Shown: one piece after another, positions 9,235-17,265 of the stretch
Numbering within the stretch: the first letter of the stretch is position 1
Layout of the letters: every line of letters begins with the position of its first letter
Origin: Desulfovibrionaceae bacterium
GTDB lineage: Bacteria; Desulfobacterota; Desulfovibrionia; Desulfovibrionales; Desulfovibrionaceae
Direction of reading: 5' to 3'
DNA: 64,000 nucleotides
Assembly: GCA_910575755.1 (NCBI GenBank)
Contig: CAJTFO010000005.1
Coordinates: 115,150-179,149 of the forward strand
Translations under genes and position numbers: made by a program
The notes under the pieces: model-generated
The model's database searches: none
Seen by the model: the letters and a program-made list of their open reading frames with translations, nothing else
Told to the model about the DNA's origin: nothing

Positions 9235-10182
9235 ATGTTCAGCGACCTGAAAATCGTCACAGGTTCTTCCAATCCGGATCTGGCCAGAGCCATTTGCGAC
9301 CACCTGGGCTGTCAGCTCACGCCCACGCTGGCCACCACGTTCAGCGACGGTGAATTGCGCATCGAAATCGGCGACAATGTGCGCGGGGATGACGTGTTCG
9401 TCGTCCAGCCCACCTGTCCGCCCGCGGTCAACCGCAACCTGATGCAGCTCTGTCTGATGCTGGATGCCCTCAAGCGGGCCAGCGCCGGACGCATCACGGC
9501 GGTGATTCCCTATTACGCCTACGCCCGCCAGGACCGTAAAGTCAGCCCACGCGCGCCCATCAGCGCCAAGATGGTGGCCGATTTCATCGGCGTGGCCGGG
9601 GCCGAGCGAGTGGTGACTATTGATCTGCACGCCGGGCAGATTCAGGGTTTTTTCGACTGCCCGGTGGACAATCTTTTTGCCGTGCCGGTCATGCTGGACA
9701 GCCTGCGCCAGCTCAATGAAGACAAAATCGTCATTGTCTCGCCCGACGCCGGCGGTGTGGAACGGGCCAGAGCCTATGCCAAGCGGCTCAACGCCCCTCT
9801 GGCCATCGTGGACAAGCGCCGTGACCGGCCCAATCAGGCCCAGGCCATGCATGTCATCGGCGACGTGGAAGGTCGGACGGCTATTGTGGTCGATGACATG
9901 ATCGACACCGCGGGCACCCTCTGCGCCGGGGCTGAAGTGCTGCTCAAGTACGGGGCCAGCAAAATCGTGGCCTGCGCCACCCACCCCGTGCTTTCCGGTC
10001 CGGCCATTGACCGCATCAACGAAACCCAGGCTCTTTCCCAGGTTATCGTTACGGATACCATTCCGCTGGGCGACAAACTGGAGCGCTGCCCCAAGCTGAA
10101 GGTCACTTCGGTGGCCGCGCTGCTGGGCAAGACCATTCACAACATCCATACCGGCTCTTCGGTAAGCGTGTTGTTTGTGTAG
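9235..10182 (+). CDS. prs: Ribose-phosphate pyrophosphokinase
   Basis: Makes PRPP from ribose 5-phosphate and ATP for purine, pyrimidine, NAD, histidine and tryptophan synthesis. The start ATG 9235 gives 315 residues, the usual length, beginning MFSDLKIVTGSSNPDLA. An in-frame ATG at 9166 would add 23 unconserved residues. Family motifs seen are FSDGELRIEIGDNVRG, YYAYARQDRK and the PRPP-binding loop VVVDDMIDTAGTL. AAGG at 9224-9227 precedes the start. The 195 bp after tRNA-Gln hold only this leader. Confidence 0.95.
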   Translation: MFSDLKIVTGSSNPDLARAICDHLGCQLTPTLATTFSDGELRIEIGDNVRGDDVFVVQPTCPPAVNRNLMQLCLMLDALKRASAGRITAVIPYYAYARQDRKVSPRAPISAKMVADFIGVAGAERVVTIDLHAGQIQGFFDCPVDNLFAVPVMLDSLRQLNEDKIVIVSPDAGGVERARAYAKRLNAPLAIVDKRRDRPNQAQAMHVIGDVEGRTAIVVDDMIDTAGTLCAGAEVLLKYGASKIVACATHPVLSGPAIDRINETQALSQVIVTDTIPLGDKLERCPKLKVTSVAALLGKTIHNIHTGSSVSVLFV

Positions 10183-10291
10183 CCGGCGCGTACCGGACAA
10201 AAAACGTGAAGAAGCTCCCGCAAGGGAATGGCAAGAACCTCATACGAACTTTTTCCGCACGTTTCAGGCGGCGGCCAGCAAGGAGAGGATC

Positions 10292-10900
10292 ATGAGCATT
10301 GAAAAAACGTTGAGCGTGCAGAAACGCGAAAACAGCGGCAAGGGGCCCAGCGGTCGCCTGCGTTCCCAAAATCTGATCCCCGGCGTGTATTACACGGCCC
10401 AGGGTGAAAACATCACCGTGCAGGCCCCTGCCCTGCCTCTGGAAAAAATCTACGAGGAAGTGGGCCACACCACCGTGTTTAACCTCGAAATAGAGGAAAA
10501 CAGCCAGAAGAGCACCCATCCTGTACTGATCTGGCAGGTGCAGCGCCACCCCTACAAAAACTGCTTCACCCATATTGATTTCTACGGCGTGGATCTGGAC
10601 AAGGAGGTCAAGGTCGACGTGCCCCTGGAATTTGTGGGCGTTTCGCGCGGCGTGAAACTGGGCGGCGTGCTGGAAACCTACCGCGAAAGCGTGCGCCTGA
10701 GCAGCAAGCCGCTGGACATGCCCCAGAAAGTCACCATCGACGTGTCCGACATGAACATCAACGACACCATCAGTGTGGCTGACCTGCAACTGCCCGCCAA
10801 TGTGAGCGCCGTGTACGATCACAACTTTGCGGTGGTCAGCGTGCTGGCCAAGACCAAGGATACCGAGGAAAGCGGAGAGGAAGGCGCGGCCGGGGCCTAG
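10292..10900 (+). CDS. rplY: 50S ribosomal protein L25, Ctc form
   Basis: Binds 5S rRNA in the large subunit; the long two-domain form is called Ctc/TL5. Of its 202 residues, the N-terminal L25 domain spans ~1-95 (RENSGKGPSGRLRSQNLIPGV) and the C-terminal beta domain ~100-190 (VDLDKEVKVDVPLEFVG). The start is fixed by AAGGAG 10280-10285. The stop TAG 10898-10900 is also the first three bases of a MITE-like repeat. Confidence 0.94.
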   Translation: MSIEKTLSVQKRENSGKGPSGRLRSQNLIPGVYYTAQGENITVQAPALPLEKIYEEVGHTTVFNLEIEENSQKSTHPVLIWQVQRHPYKNCFTHIDFYGVDLDKEVKVDVPLEFVGVSRGVKLGGVLETYRESVRLSSKPLDMPQKVTIDVSDMNINDTISVADLQLPANVSAVYDHNFAVVSVLAKTKDTEESGEEGAAGA

Positions 10901-11046
10901 AGTGAATTGCCTTTGAAAAAGGCATTCGCTTCGGCGGTCGCGAGAGCGGACGCCCGCGCTGAATGAGCCTGAAAACCGCGCTTTTCAGACTTGATGACAG
11001 CAGCGCCGCTTTTGAAATGGCAACATTTCAAAAGCAAAATGTTCTA
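10898..11046. mobile_element. MITE-like element, subtype A, complete (149 bp)
   Basis: It begins TAGAGTGAATTGCC and ends GCAAAATGTTCTA, giving imperfect terminal inverted repeats of ~20 bp. Inside are a hairpin (GAGCCTGAAAA / TTTTCAGACT) and a second small palindrome (TTTTGAAATGGCAACATTTCAAAA). Related copies lie at ~19.43, 21.49, 37.33 and 49.34 kb, and a sister subtype at 16.2, 21.56 and 63.0 kb. There is no coding capacity, so any mobility would need a transposase supplied in trans. Confidence 0.75.
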
Positions 11047-11071
11047 AATTCATTTTGTCCGCTGTTTTTTC

Positions 11072-11104
11072 AGGCCGGTCCTTTGGGGGCCGGCCTCATT
11101 TTTA
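11072..11104 (+). terminator. Intrinsic terminator downstream of rplY
   Basis: AGGCCGG (11072-11078) pairs with CCGGCCT (11090-11096) and is followed by CATTTTTAT. Confidence 0.75.
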
Positions 11105-11120
11105 TCCGGGGAAATGCCGC

Positions 11121-12044
11121 ATGAATGCCGCGCCTGCCCCAGTGACAGTCATGTCCAGATATCCGGTTCAGTATCACACCCTGCGTGGCGGTCGTCGCAG
11201 CCTAATTCTTGAGTTCTGGCCCAATGCCGGTGCCGGAACCATGCTGTTTTACCCCGGCACCATGCTCTCCCCCTGGCAATATCGTCCCCTGCTGGCCGCC
11301 CTGCGTGAGTCTGGATTTGCCGTGGCTGCCCTGCACCTGACGGGACACGGGCTGAATGCGCACTGCACGGGCTTTACCTTTGACGATCTGCTGCGCGACG
11401 GACTGGAGGCGGAGCGCTGGCTGCACAACGCAGGTCTGGGGCCGCTGGCGGTCTGCGGGCACAGCCAGGGCGGCATCCTGACGCTGGCGCATGCCGCGTC
11501 ATCCCGGGGGTGCACGGCGGCCTTTCCCATCTGCGGCATTTTGCCGCAGCAGAGCGAAGCCATAGCCCTGACTCTTTTCGGTCCTCTGGCCGCGCGCCGG
11601 CAAAAACTGATGGGCGCCATCAACGCTCTGGCCCGACGCATGCCGCGCCTGCCCCTGCCCGTACTGGCCTATCTTTCTCTGCGGCGGATAAGAGCCGGCG
11701 CGCGCCACATCCGCGTCAACCATCGCAAAAGCCGCCTGACCTATCCGCTGGCTTTTCTGGCCAGCCTGTTCAATGCGCGTCTTGCACCGCGCCTGCATTG
11801 CCCGCTCTACTTTTTCAATGCGCGGGACGACGCCCTGTTCACGCCCACGCTGGCCCGATCCACCTTTGCGCTGCTGCGCTGCCCGCAAAAGACATTGATC
11901 TGGCTGCCCGGCGGCGGCCATCTGGCAGCCATGAACCCGCCCATGTGCCGCTATCTGGCTCGCACGGCCGCGGCCGCCTGCGCGGGGCTGGGGCTGCCCC
12001 TGAAGCTGAACTCCCTGAAGGCGTCTGGCTCAGATTCCCTCTGA
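11121..12044 (+). CDS. Alpha/beta-hydrolase family protein
   Basis: A 307-residue predicted hydrolase without an obvious signal peptide. The nucleophile elbow is VCGHSQGG at ~112-119 (Ser ~116). The acid is probably in FNARDDALFTP (~235) and the base in PGGGHLAAM (~275). An oxyanion region may be LFYPGTMLSPW near ~42. I chose ATG 11121 because the further upstream in-frame start lies within the rplY terminator. The substrate cannot be told; lysophospholipase- or esterase-like activity is a guess. It sits alone between rplY and pth. Confidence 0.75.
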   Translation: MNAAPAPVTVMSRYPVQYHTLRGGRRSLILEFWPNAGAGTMLFYPGTMLSPWQYRPLLAALRESGFAVAALHLTGHGLNAHCTGFTFDDLLRDGLEAERWLHNAGLGPLAVCGHSQGGILTLAHAASSRGCTAAFPICGILPQQSEAIALTLFGPLAARRQKLMGAINALARRMPRLPLPVLAYLSLRRIRAGARHIRVNHRKSRLTYPLAFLASLFNARLAPRLHCPLYFFNARDDALFTPTLARSTFALLRCPQKTLIWLPGGGHLAAMNPPMCRYLARTAAAACAGLGLPLKLNSLKASGSDSL

Positions 12045-12122
12045 AACGGGGCGGTGTTGCAAAGGCGAAATGCCTGACGGCAGGCTCATTTCCCACGCTC
12101 CTCAACCACGCAAGGATCACTC

Positions 12123-12773
12123 ATGGAATACACAGGCGTACTGGTGGGCCTCGGCAATCCCGGCCCGCGCTATGACGGCACCAGGCACAATTGCGGCTTT
12201 GCCCTGGTTTCAGCCCTGCTGGAACTGACGGAAAAAGAAGGAACGCTCAGCACTCTCAACGGCGGCAAATTTTCCTGCGAGCTCTGGCGGCTCCGCCTGC
12301 CGCAACTGGGTGGAACATGGCTGGCGGCCATGCCCCAGACGTTCATGAATCTCAGCGGTCAGTGCGTGCAACCCCTGCTGGCCTGGCACAAACTCAAACC
12401 TGAGCAACTGGTGGTGGCCCATGACGAACTGGACATCCCGGCTGGCGAGCTGCGCTTCAAGCGCGGCGGCGGCAATGCCGGGCACAACGGCCTCAAATCC
12501 ATCACGCAGTTGCTCGGCACGCCCGACTTTTACCGCCTGCGCCTGGGCATAGGGCGTCCCCCCCACAAGGGCGACGTCATCAACTGGGTTCTGGGACGGC
12601 CTGACGCCGACGACGCCGGGAAATTGCGCGCCTCCCTGCCCCTGGCGCTGGATACGCTTTTTGCCTTTGCGGGCAAGGGGCTGGAAGCCGCGGTACGCAT
12701 GGCGCGCAAGGCCGACGCGCCCAAAGCGCCCAAAATCGCAGCGAAAGCCGTGAATGCGCACATAATGCAATAA
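12123..12773 (+). CDS. pth: Peptidyl-tRNA hydrolase
   Basis: Releases peptides from prematurely dropped peptidyl-tRNAs. The 216 residues carry the full signature: VGLGNPGPRYDGTRHNCGF with the catalytic His ~22, MNLSGQCV, and VAHDELDIPAGELRFKRGG with GNAGHNGLKSI. The ~25-residue lysine/alanine-rich tail is longer than in E. coli. AAGGATCACTC precedes the ATG. The rplY-pth-carD neighbourhood is a translation/transcription housekeeping block. Confidence 0.95.
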   Translation: MEYTGVLVGLGNPGPRYDGTRHNCGFALVSALLELTEKEGTLSTLNGGKFSCELWRLRLPQLGGTWLAAMPQTFMNLSGQCVQPLLAWHKLKPEQLVVAHDELDIPAGELRFKRGGGNAGHNGLKSITQLLGTPDFYRLRLGIGRPPHKGDVINWVLGRPDADDAGKLRASLPLALDTLFAFAGKGLEAAVRMARKADAPKAPKIAAKAVNAHIMQ

Positions 12774-13091
12774 ATTTATAACTATTTGAAATTAAAAATT
12801 AAAGATTCAGCAAACAGATGTCTTGCTTCTCTTTTTCTCTGGACAGCCGTTCTCAGATGGAGTATCTCTTTTGAAGAGTGGAAATGTATATCCATGCCTC
12901 TTCAAGCGTACTTGTTCTTCTTCCCGCTCTTTTCTGCGGGAAGCAAGACATGCCGGCGCAGTCGCTCCAGTGACCGCGACAGGCGGTTATTTGCCGGAAC
13001 GTCACATTCCCGCGAATACTCCGCAGCTTGCAAGGCATTCTTGAAGCATTCACTAATGTGCAGCGGCTTCTTTTACGACACGTGGTGAAAA
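12774..13091 (+). promoter_or_regulatory. 318-bp leader of carD with nested inverted repeats
   Basis: No gene is visible. The stretch begins AT-rich. It holds a 12-bp inverted repeat (12818-12829 with 12940-12951), within it TTGAAGAG/CTCTTCAA (12871-12878 with 12898-12905) and TTCCCGC/GCGGGAA (12921-12927 with 12936-12942), and next to it GTCGC/GCGAC near 12961-12980. It could be a structured 5' leader of carD or a relic of an element. Confidence 0.4.
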
Positions 13092-13607
13092 ATGTTCACA
13101 CCGGACGATCTTGTGGTTTATCCGGCCCAGGGCCTGGGCAAAATAGAGCGCATCGACCGCCAGAATGTCGGCGGCATCATGTGCGAGTTCTATATTGTCC
13201 GCATCCGCGCCAATAACATCACGCTGATGGTTCCTGTGAACAATGCCGTCAATGTGGGCCTGCGCACTCTTACCCCCAAGAATGAAGCGCAACGCATTCT
13301 GCAAAGCCTGCGTGGCGACACGGATACACAGGTCTATACCGGGCAGAACTGGAACCGGCGCTTCCGCGAGTATTCCGAACGCCTCAAAAGCCCGGAACTC
13401 GCCGTGGTTACGGAAGTTTTGCGTGAATTGCTGCTCATAGGGCGCGGCAAGGAACTTTCTTTCGGAGAACGCCGCCTGCAGGAGCAGGCCATGGGTCTCG
13501 TCACCGGCGAACTGGCGGAAGTGCTGGAACTGTCGGAAGCTTCACTGCGCGGAGAGCTGCTTGAGCGTTATGCCCCGCCGCCGCAAGCCGAGGCCGTGAA
13601 TAACTGA
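13092..13607 (+). CDS. carD: CarD/CdnL-family transcription regulator
   Basis: A 171-residue protein that should bind the RNA polymerase beta subunit and stabilise open complexes. The N-terminal RNAP-interaction domain is clear (FTPDDLVVYPAQGLGKIERID, then ITLMVPVNNAVNVGLRTL); the C-terminal helical DNA-binding part contains NWNRRFREYSERLKS and LSFGERRLQEQA. A weak GGTG lies before the ATG. CarD paralogs occur in delta-proteobacteria, so CdnL is an equally good name. Confidence 0.88.
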   Translation: MFTPDDLVVYPAQGLGKIERIDRQNVGGIMCEFYIVRIRANNITLMVPVNNAVNVGLRTLTPKNEAQRILQSLRGDTDTQVYTGQNWNRRFREYSERLKSPELAVVTEVLRELLLIGRGKELSFGERRLQEQAMGLVTGELAEVLELSEASLRGELLERYAPPPQAEAVNN

Positions 13608-13821
13608 GGACAGTCGGACAAAACGGCCTTGAAAGCTTGCGCACTTGCATTGCCCCTTCCGCCGGAACGCGCGTTTTCGGCCTGTTCTGTGCCGAGTCAG
13701 CGTCGTGAAGGCTTGCGCCTCTTTCGCGGCATCGTATATTTTTTTCTTGCCATCAGCGCCAAGATGCGCTAATCGCATTGACGCACATCCTTTTTGTTCC
13801 CTTATCATTCACCTGCCGTCC

Positions 13822-13861
13822 TACAATGCCGTTTGACATTGTAACTGTTTTTCCATGTAGT
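13822..13861 (+). promoter_or_regulatory. Candidate rho promoter overlapped by an inverted repeat
   Basis: TTGACA (13833-13838) and TGTAGT (13856-13861) are 17 bp apart. TACAATG (13822-13828) and CATTGTA (13837-13843) form a perfect 7-bp inverted repeat over the -35. The rest of 13608-13883 shows no gene. Confidence 0.5.
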
Positions 13862-13883
13862 TTCTTCAAAAAATCGGACCGTT

Positions 13884-15179
13884 ATGCGTAAAAAGAAAAC
13901 GACCCCCACACTGTTGACCGACAGCGCCATGAGTCTTACGGATTTGAAAACCCGCAGCATGCAGGAGCTCATGGAGCTGGCCGAGCAGTTTGAAATTGAG
14001 AATGCCAGTTCCATGCGCAAGCAGGAACTCATTTTTGCACTGCTTTCGACCTGCGCGTCGCAAAACGGCGCCATTTACGGCGACGGCGTGCTGGAAATAC
14101 TGCCTGACGGCTTTGGTTTTCTGCGTTCTCCGCTGTGCAGTTATATGCCGGGTCCGGACGATATCTATGTTTCCCCGTCCCAGATCCGCCGGTTTTCATT
14201 ACGCAAGGGGGATATCGTTTCGGGCCAGATCAGGCCGCCCAAGGAGGGCGAACGCTACTTTGCCCTGCTCAAGGTGACGGAAATAGGCTTTGAGCCGCCG
14301 GAACACGCCAAGAACCTCGTTCTTTTCGACAACCTCACCCCCATCTATCCCGATCAGCAGCTCGTCATGGAAAATGGCGAGAAGAATCTTTCCAACCGCG
14401 TCATTGACCTCATGGCCCCCATCGGATGCGGCCAGCGCGGCCTTATCGTGGCCCCCCCGCGCACCGGCAAAACCATCCTGCTTCAATCGCTGGCCAACGC
14501 CATCAACGCCAATAATCCTGACGTATATCTCATTGTGCTGCTTATTGACGAACGGCCGGAAGAGGTCACGGACATGGAACGCACGGTCAAAAAGGCGGAA
14601 GTCATCAGCTCCACCTTTGACGAACCGCCGCAACGCCATGTGCAGGTCTGCGAAATGGTGCTGGAAAAGGCCAAACGTCTGGTAGAACGCAAGCGCGATG
14701 TGGTTATCCTGCTGGACTCCATCACCCGCCTGGGCCGGGCCTACAACGCGGTAACGCCTTCATCGGGCCGGGTGCTTTCCGGCGGTCTGGACGCCAACGC
14801 CCTGCAACGGCCCAAGCGCTTTTTCGGTGCGGCCCGCAATATTGAAGAAGGCGGCAGCCTGACGATCATAGCCACGGCTCTTATTGACACGGGTTCGCGC
14901 ATGGATGAGGTGATCTTTGAAGAATTCAAGGGCACCGGCAACATGGAAATATATCTGGACCGCCATCTTTCGGAAAAACGCGTATTCCCGGCCATTGACA
15001 TCAATCGCACGGGCACCCGCAAGGAAGACCTGCTGCTGGCTGACGACGTGCTGAACCGCGTCTGGATTCTGCGCAAGATTCTGGCCCCCATGTCGTCCAT
15101 CGACAGTATGGAATTTCTGCTGGACAAGATGCGCGCCACCAAGTCCAACAAGGACTTTATGAACGCCATGGGCAAGTAA
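13884..15179 (+). CDS. rho: Transcription termination factor Rho
   Basis: Hexameric RNA helicase that ends transcription. It has 431 residues from ATG 13884; an internal ATG at 13929 ([19 protein letters not shown]) matches the start of shorter Rho proteins and is a real alternative. Features are the N-terminal helix bundle, the cold-shock-like RNA-binding domain ([15 protein letters not shown]), Walker A PPRTGKT at ~190-197, and [11 protein letters not shown]. The chain ends [14 protein letters not shown] as usual. No strong ribosome site is seen for either start. Confidence 0.96.
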   Translation: MRKKKTTPTLLTDSAMSLTDLKTRSMQELMELAEQFEIENASSMRKQELIFALLSTCASQNGAIYGDGVLEILPDGFGFLRSPLCSYMPGPDDIYVSPSQIRRFSLRKGDIVSGQIRPPKEGERYFALLKVTEIGFEPPEHAKNLVLFDNLTPIYPDQQLVMENGEKNLSNRVIDLMAPIGCGQRGLIVAPPRTGKTILLQSLANAINANNPDVYLIVLLIDERPEEVTDMERTVKKAEVISSTFDEPPQRHVQVCEMVLEKAKRLVERKRDVVILLDSITRLGRAYNAVTPSSGRVLSGGLDANALQRPKRFFGAARNIEEGGSLTIIATALIDTGSRMDEVIFEEFKGTGNMEIYLDRHLSEKRVFPAIDINRTGTRKEDLLLADDVLNRVWILRKILAPMSSIDSMEFLLDKMRATKSNKDFMNAMGK

Positions 15180-15200
15180 GCCCTTTCCTCATCGGGAAGA

Positions 15201-15236
15201 AAAGCCTTTCTTCGGGTACGGGGAAAGGCTTTTTTC
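15201..15236 (+). terminator. Intrinsic terminator of rho
   Basis: AAGCCTTTC (15202-15210) pairs with GAAAGGCTT (15223-15231), followed by a T run. Confidence 0.85.
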
Positions 15237-15255
15237 TGTAACGCCACAGACGCCT

Positions 15256-16080
15256 ATGGTGAATACGCGGGAACAGCATACAACATTACCCTGGCCGTAC
15301 ACGGCGGACAAGACAACCCTGCGCATCGTGGCCGCCGGCTCCGGCAATCCGGCAAGGTCAGCCACGCTGGCGCGCTTTCTGGCTGTGGCTTTTTTGTCCC
15401 TGGCGCTCCTGTTCCTGCTGGCTGGTCTGTCAAAAGGTCACGACGCGGCCCTGGTCGGGTCAGGCGGCCTTCTGCTTGCCGGGCTGTCCCTGCTTGCCGT
15501 CGGCCGTTTCAACGTGCCCCCCGTGCTTTGGCTGAACCGGGAGAAAAAGGAAATCCTGCTTTCCAGACGTCGGCTGGGGCGGCTGCACTTTCATGCCGTT
15601 CCCGTGGATCGGATTGAAATGTCTGTTGAGCAGCATGGCTCGTTCTGCCGCCTGCATATAGCGCCTCGCCATGAGGACGGCATACATGAAGGGCGTGGCA
15701 GGAGCGCTCAGGATAACCAATGGCGAAGCGGCATGACGCTGCCCTGCAGCGCCAATGGTCAGCATATTCCCGATCTGCTGCGGGATTGGCTGCATTACGG
15801 TTCCGCGCTGAGTGACGCAGATCCCGGAGATAAGGAGGAGTACACGGCAGCCCTTCAAGGCGTGAAATTTCCCCCGGAAGTGGAAGCATGGGCTCGTCCG
15901 GCCTCGGCGGCCAAATGGCACACGGAAACTACAGCAACAGAAAAAATCATACGCCGTGACGCCCCCCGCTTTGACCCCGCTCTTGAGCATGAATCGGATA
16001 CGGCCCCGCCCCAACGCCAGAAAATCCGCAAAGCGGGCGATCTGCGGGACGCCACACGCGGACGCGACAAACGCGACTAA
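15256..16080 (+). CDS. Hypothetical membrane protein
   Basis: A protein of 274 residues that I do not recognise. Two hydrophobic segments at ~40-60 and ~66-84 form a hairpin; a soluble region of ~190 residues follows, with alternating hydrophobics (RLGRLHFHAVPVDRIEMSVE) that could be a beta-rich PH-like fold. The tail is basic and acidic mixed, ending in RDKRD. There is no clear ribosome site, and the gene starts 20 bp past the rho terminator. Not obviously in an operon. Confidence 0.6.
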   Translation: MVNTREQHTTLPWPYTADKTTLRIVAAGSGNPARSATLARFLAVAFLSLALLFLLAGLSKGHDAALVGSGGLLLAGLSLLAVGRFNVPPVLWLNREKKEILLSRRRLGRLHFHAVPVDRIEMSVEQHGSFCRLHIAPRHEDGIHEGRGRSAQDNQWRSGMTLPCSANGQHIPDLLRDWLHYGSALSDADPGDKEEYTAALQGVKFPPEVEAWARPASAAKWHTETTATEKIIRRDAPRFDPALEHESDTAPPQRQKIRKAGDLRDATRGRDKRD

Positions 16081-16199
16081 GCATATTGTTCCAACAGGTT
16101 GTTACTGCATCCTCAAGAAAAACAGTCTGTCAGCAGGGACTGTATTTGATTGCCCCTCGCTCCCGCGGCATGCGGGTGAACCTTGCAGTGGCTTGCATC

Positions 16200-16344
16200 T
16201 ATAGTATTGCTCCATTGAAAATGTAAATTTTCACTCTGTTCGCCGCCGTCATTTCGCGGGAAAAGCGTGGTTTTTCCGCTCATTGGGCGCGGTTGTCCGC
16301 TTGCGCGGCCAACAGGGTATTTACCTGATTTCATCAGATGAGAT
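16200..16344 (+). mobile_element. MITE-like element, subtype B, 3' end interrupted by the IS1-family copy
   Basis: From TATAGTATTGC to CATCAGATGAGAT it parallels the intact subtype B copy at 21555-21703: the GCCGCCGTCATTTCGCGG block, a hairpin GGAAAAGC/GCTTTTTCC-like core, and GTCCGCTTGCGCGGCCAAC. The final ~10 bp of the intact copy are replaced by the start of the IS1-family element. Confidence 0.65.
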
Positions 16345-16394
16345 TATTGCATAAAAAATGCTATAATGGCATCCTTTCAGTTAAGGAGTTCTTT

Positions 16395-16817
16395 ATGCAA
16401 TACTGCCCCAAATGTGCTTCAGAGCGGATTGTGAAAAATGGGAGACATTTGAATCGCCAGAGATTCCGCTGCAAGGACTGCGGTTTTCAATTTACCCGTG
16501 ACACTCCCAGAGGGCGACCGGCAACGGAAAAGGCAATGGCCATCCTGCTTTATACTTTGGGCCTTTCGCTTAATGCCATAGCACGCATTTATGGAGTTGC
16601 AACATCCACAGTCATGCGTTGGGTTCGGAATTTCGCCGAAAAAACGTATGAAAAACCTTCTCCCCGGGAGGCTGTCATTATAGAACCTGATGAGATGTGG
16701 CACTATTTGCATTCAAAAAAAACAAACTATGGATCTGGAAAGCTTATTGTCGCGATACCGGTCAGCTCATTGACTGGGAATGTGGCAATCGTGGCCAGAA
16801 CACTCTCGCAAGAGTGA
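16395..16817 (+). CDS. IS1-family InsA-like protein (5' part of frameshifted transposase)
   Basis: A 140-residue product from ATG 16395, set by AAGGAG 16383-16388. It has an N-terminal zinc-finger-like pattern (YCPKCAS...RFRCKDCGFQF) and a helix-turn-helix (NAIARIYGVATSTVMRWV), the DNA-binding half of IS1 transposase. An A8C tract at 16715-16723 would allow -1 slippage into the next frame to yield the full transposase. The unshifted product may repress transposition, as InsA does in IS1. Confidence 0.85.
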   Translation: MQYCPKCASERIVKNGRHLNRQRFRCKDCGFQFTRDTPRGRPATEKAMAILLYTLGLSLNAIARIYGVATSTVMRWVRNFAEKTYEKPSPREAVIIEPDEMWHYLHSKKTNYGSGKLIVAIPVSSLTGNVAIVARTLSQE

Positions 16818-17089
16818 TGGCAAGGCTTCGCCGCTGGTCTGTCTGGTTCTTCTGTACCGACAACTGGAAAGTATATCCACGGGAAATACCCGAGGATGCT
16901 CTCATTCAAGGAAAACGGGGAACCGTACGAATTGAGCGAAATAATGCGCGCCAACGACACTGGTTTGCCCGTTTCAAATGTAAATCCCAGGTCGTTTCAA
17001 GGTCCTTGCGAATGGTTGATCTCACAATATCTCTCTTTGCCAGATTTCATGTGAACGGGCAAAGAGAAGATATTTTAGCATTCTTTTAG
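16697..17089 (+). CDS. IS1-family InsB-like catalytic part of transposase
   Basis: Lies in the -1 frame relative to the InsA-like part and overlaps it by ~120 bp. Expression is expected as a fusion through A8C (16715-16723). The DDE nuclease region includes WECGNRGQNTL, CTDNWKVYPREIPEDALIQGK, and the terminal ERNNARQRHWFARFKCKSQVVS typical of InsB. The product looks intact to its stop at 17087-17089, so this copy may be active. Confidence 0.85.
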   Translation: MALFAFKKNKLWIWKAYCRDTGQLIDWECGNRGQNTLARVMARLRRWSVWFFCTDNWKVYPREIPEDALIQGKRGTVRIERNNARQRHWFARFKCKSQVVSRSLRMVDLTISLFARFHVNGQREDILAFF

Positions 17090-17265
17090 CAATACCTCAA
17101 TCAGAATTGCTGACAGGAAAGCGGGCTCTTCCCTTTTTTCATGCAAGACTGTATCGTTACTTCTGATTGACGCGCGCGGCCTGCGCGCGGGCCTTCCCTG
17201 GTTTCGTCCACCCGGCTTGTGCGCTCTTTTGCGCGCCGCCATATCGCTTACTAAGGGAGAAAACC

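Larger units (their letters stand above)
16345..17094 (+). mobile_element. IS1-family insertion sequence, complete (~750 bp)
   Basis: Imperfect terminal inverted repeats: left 16345-16370 (TATTGCATAAAAAATGCTA...) against the reverse of the right end 17069-17094 (TATTGCTAAAAGAATGCTA...). Two overlapping frames encode InsA-like and InsB-like parts. Length is near that of IS1 (768 bp). Flanks do not show an exact target duplication. Confidence 0.85.
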
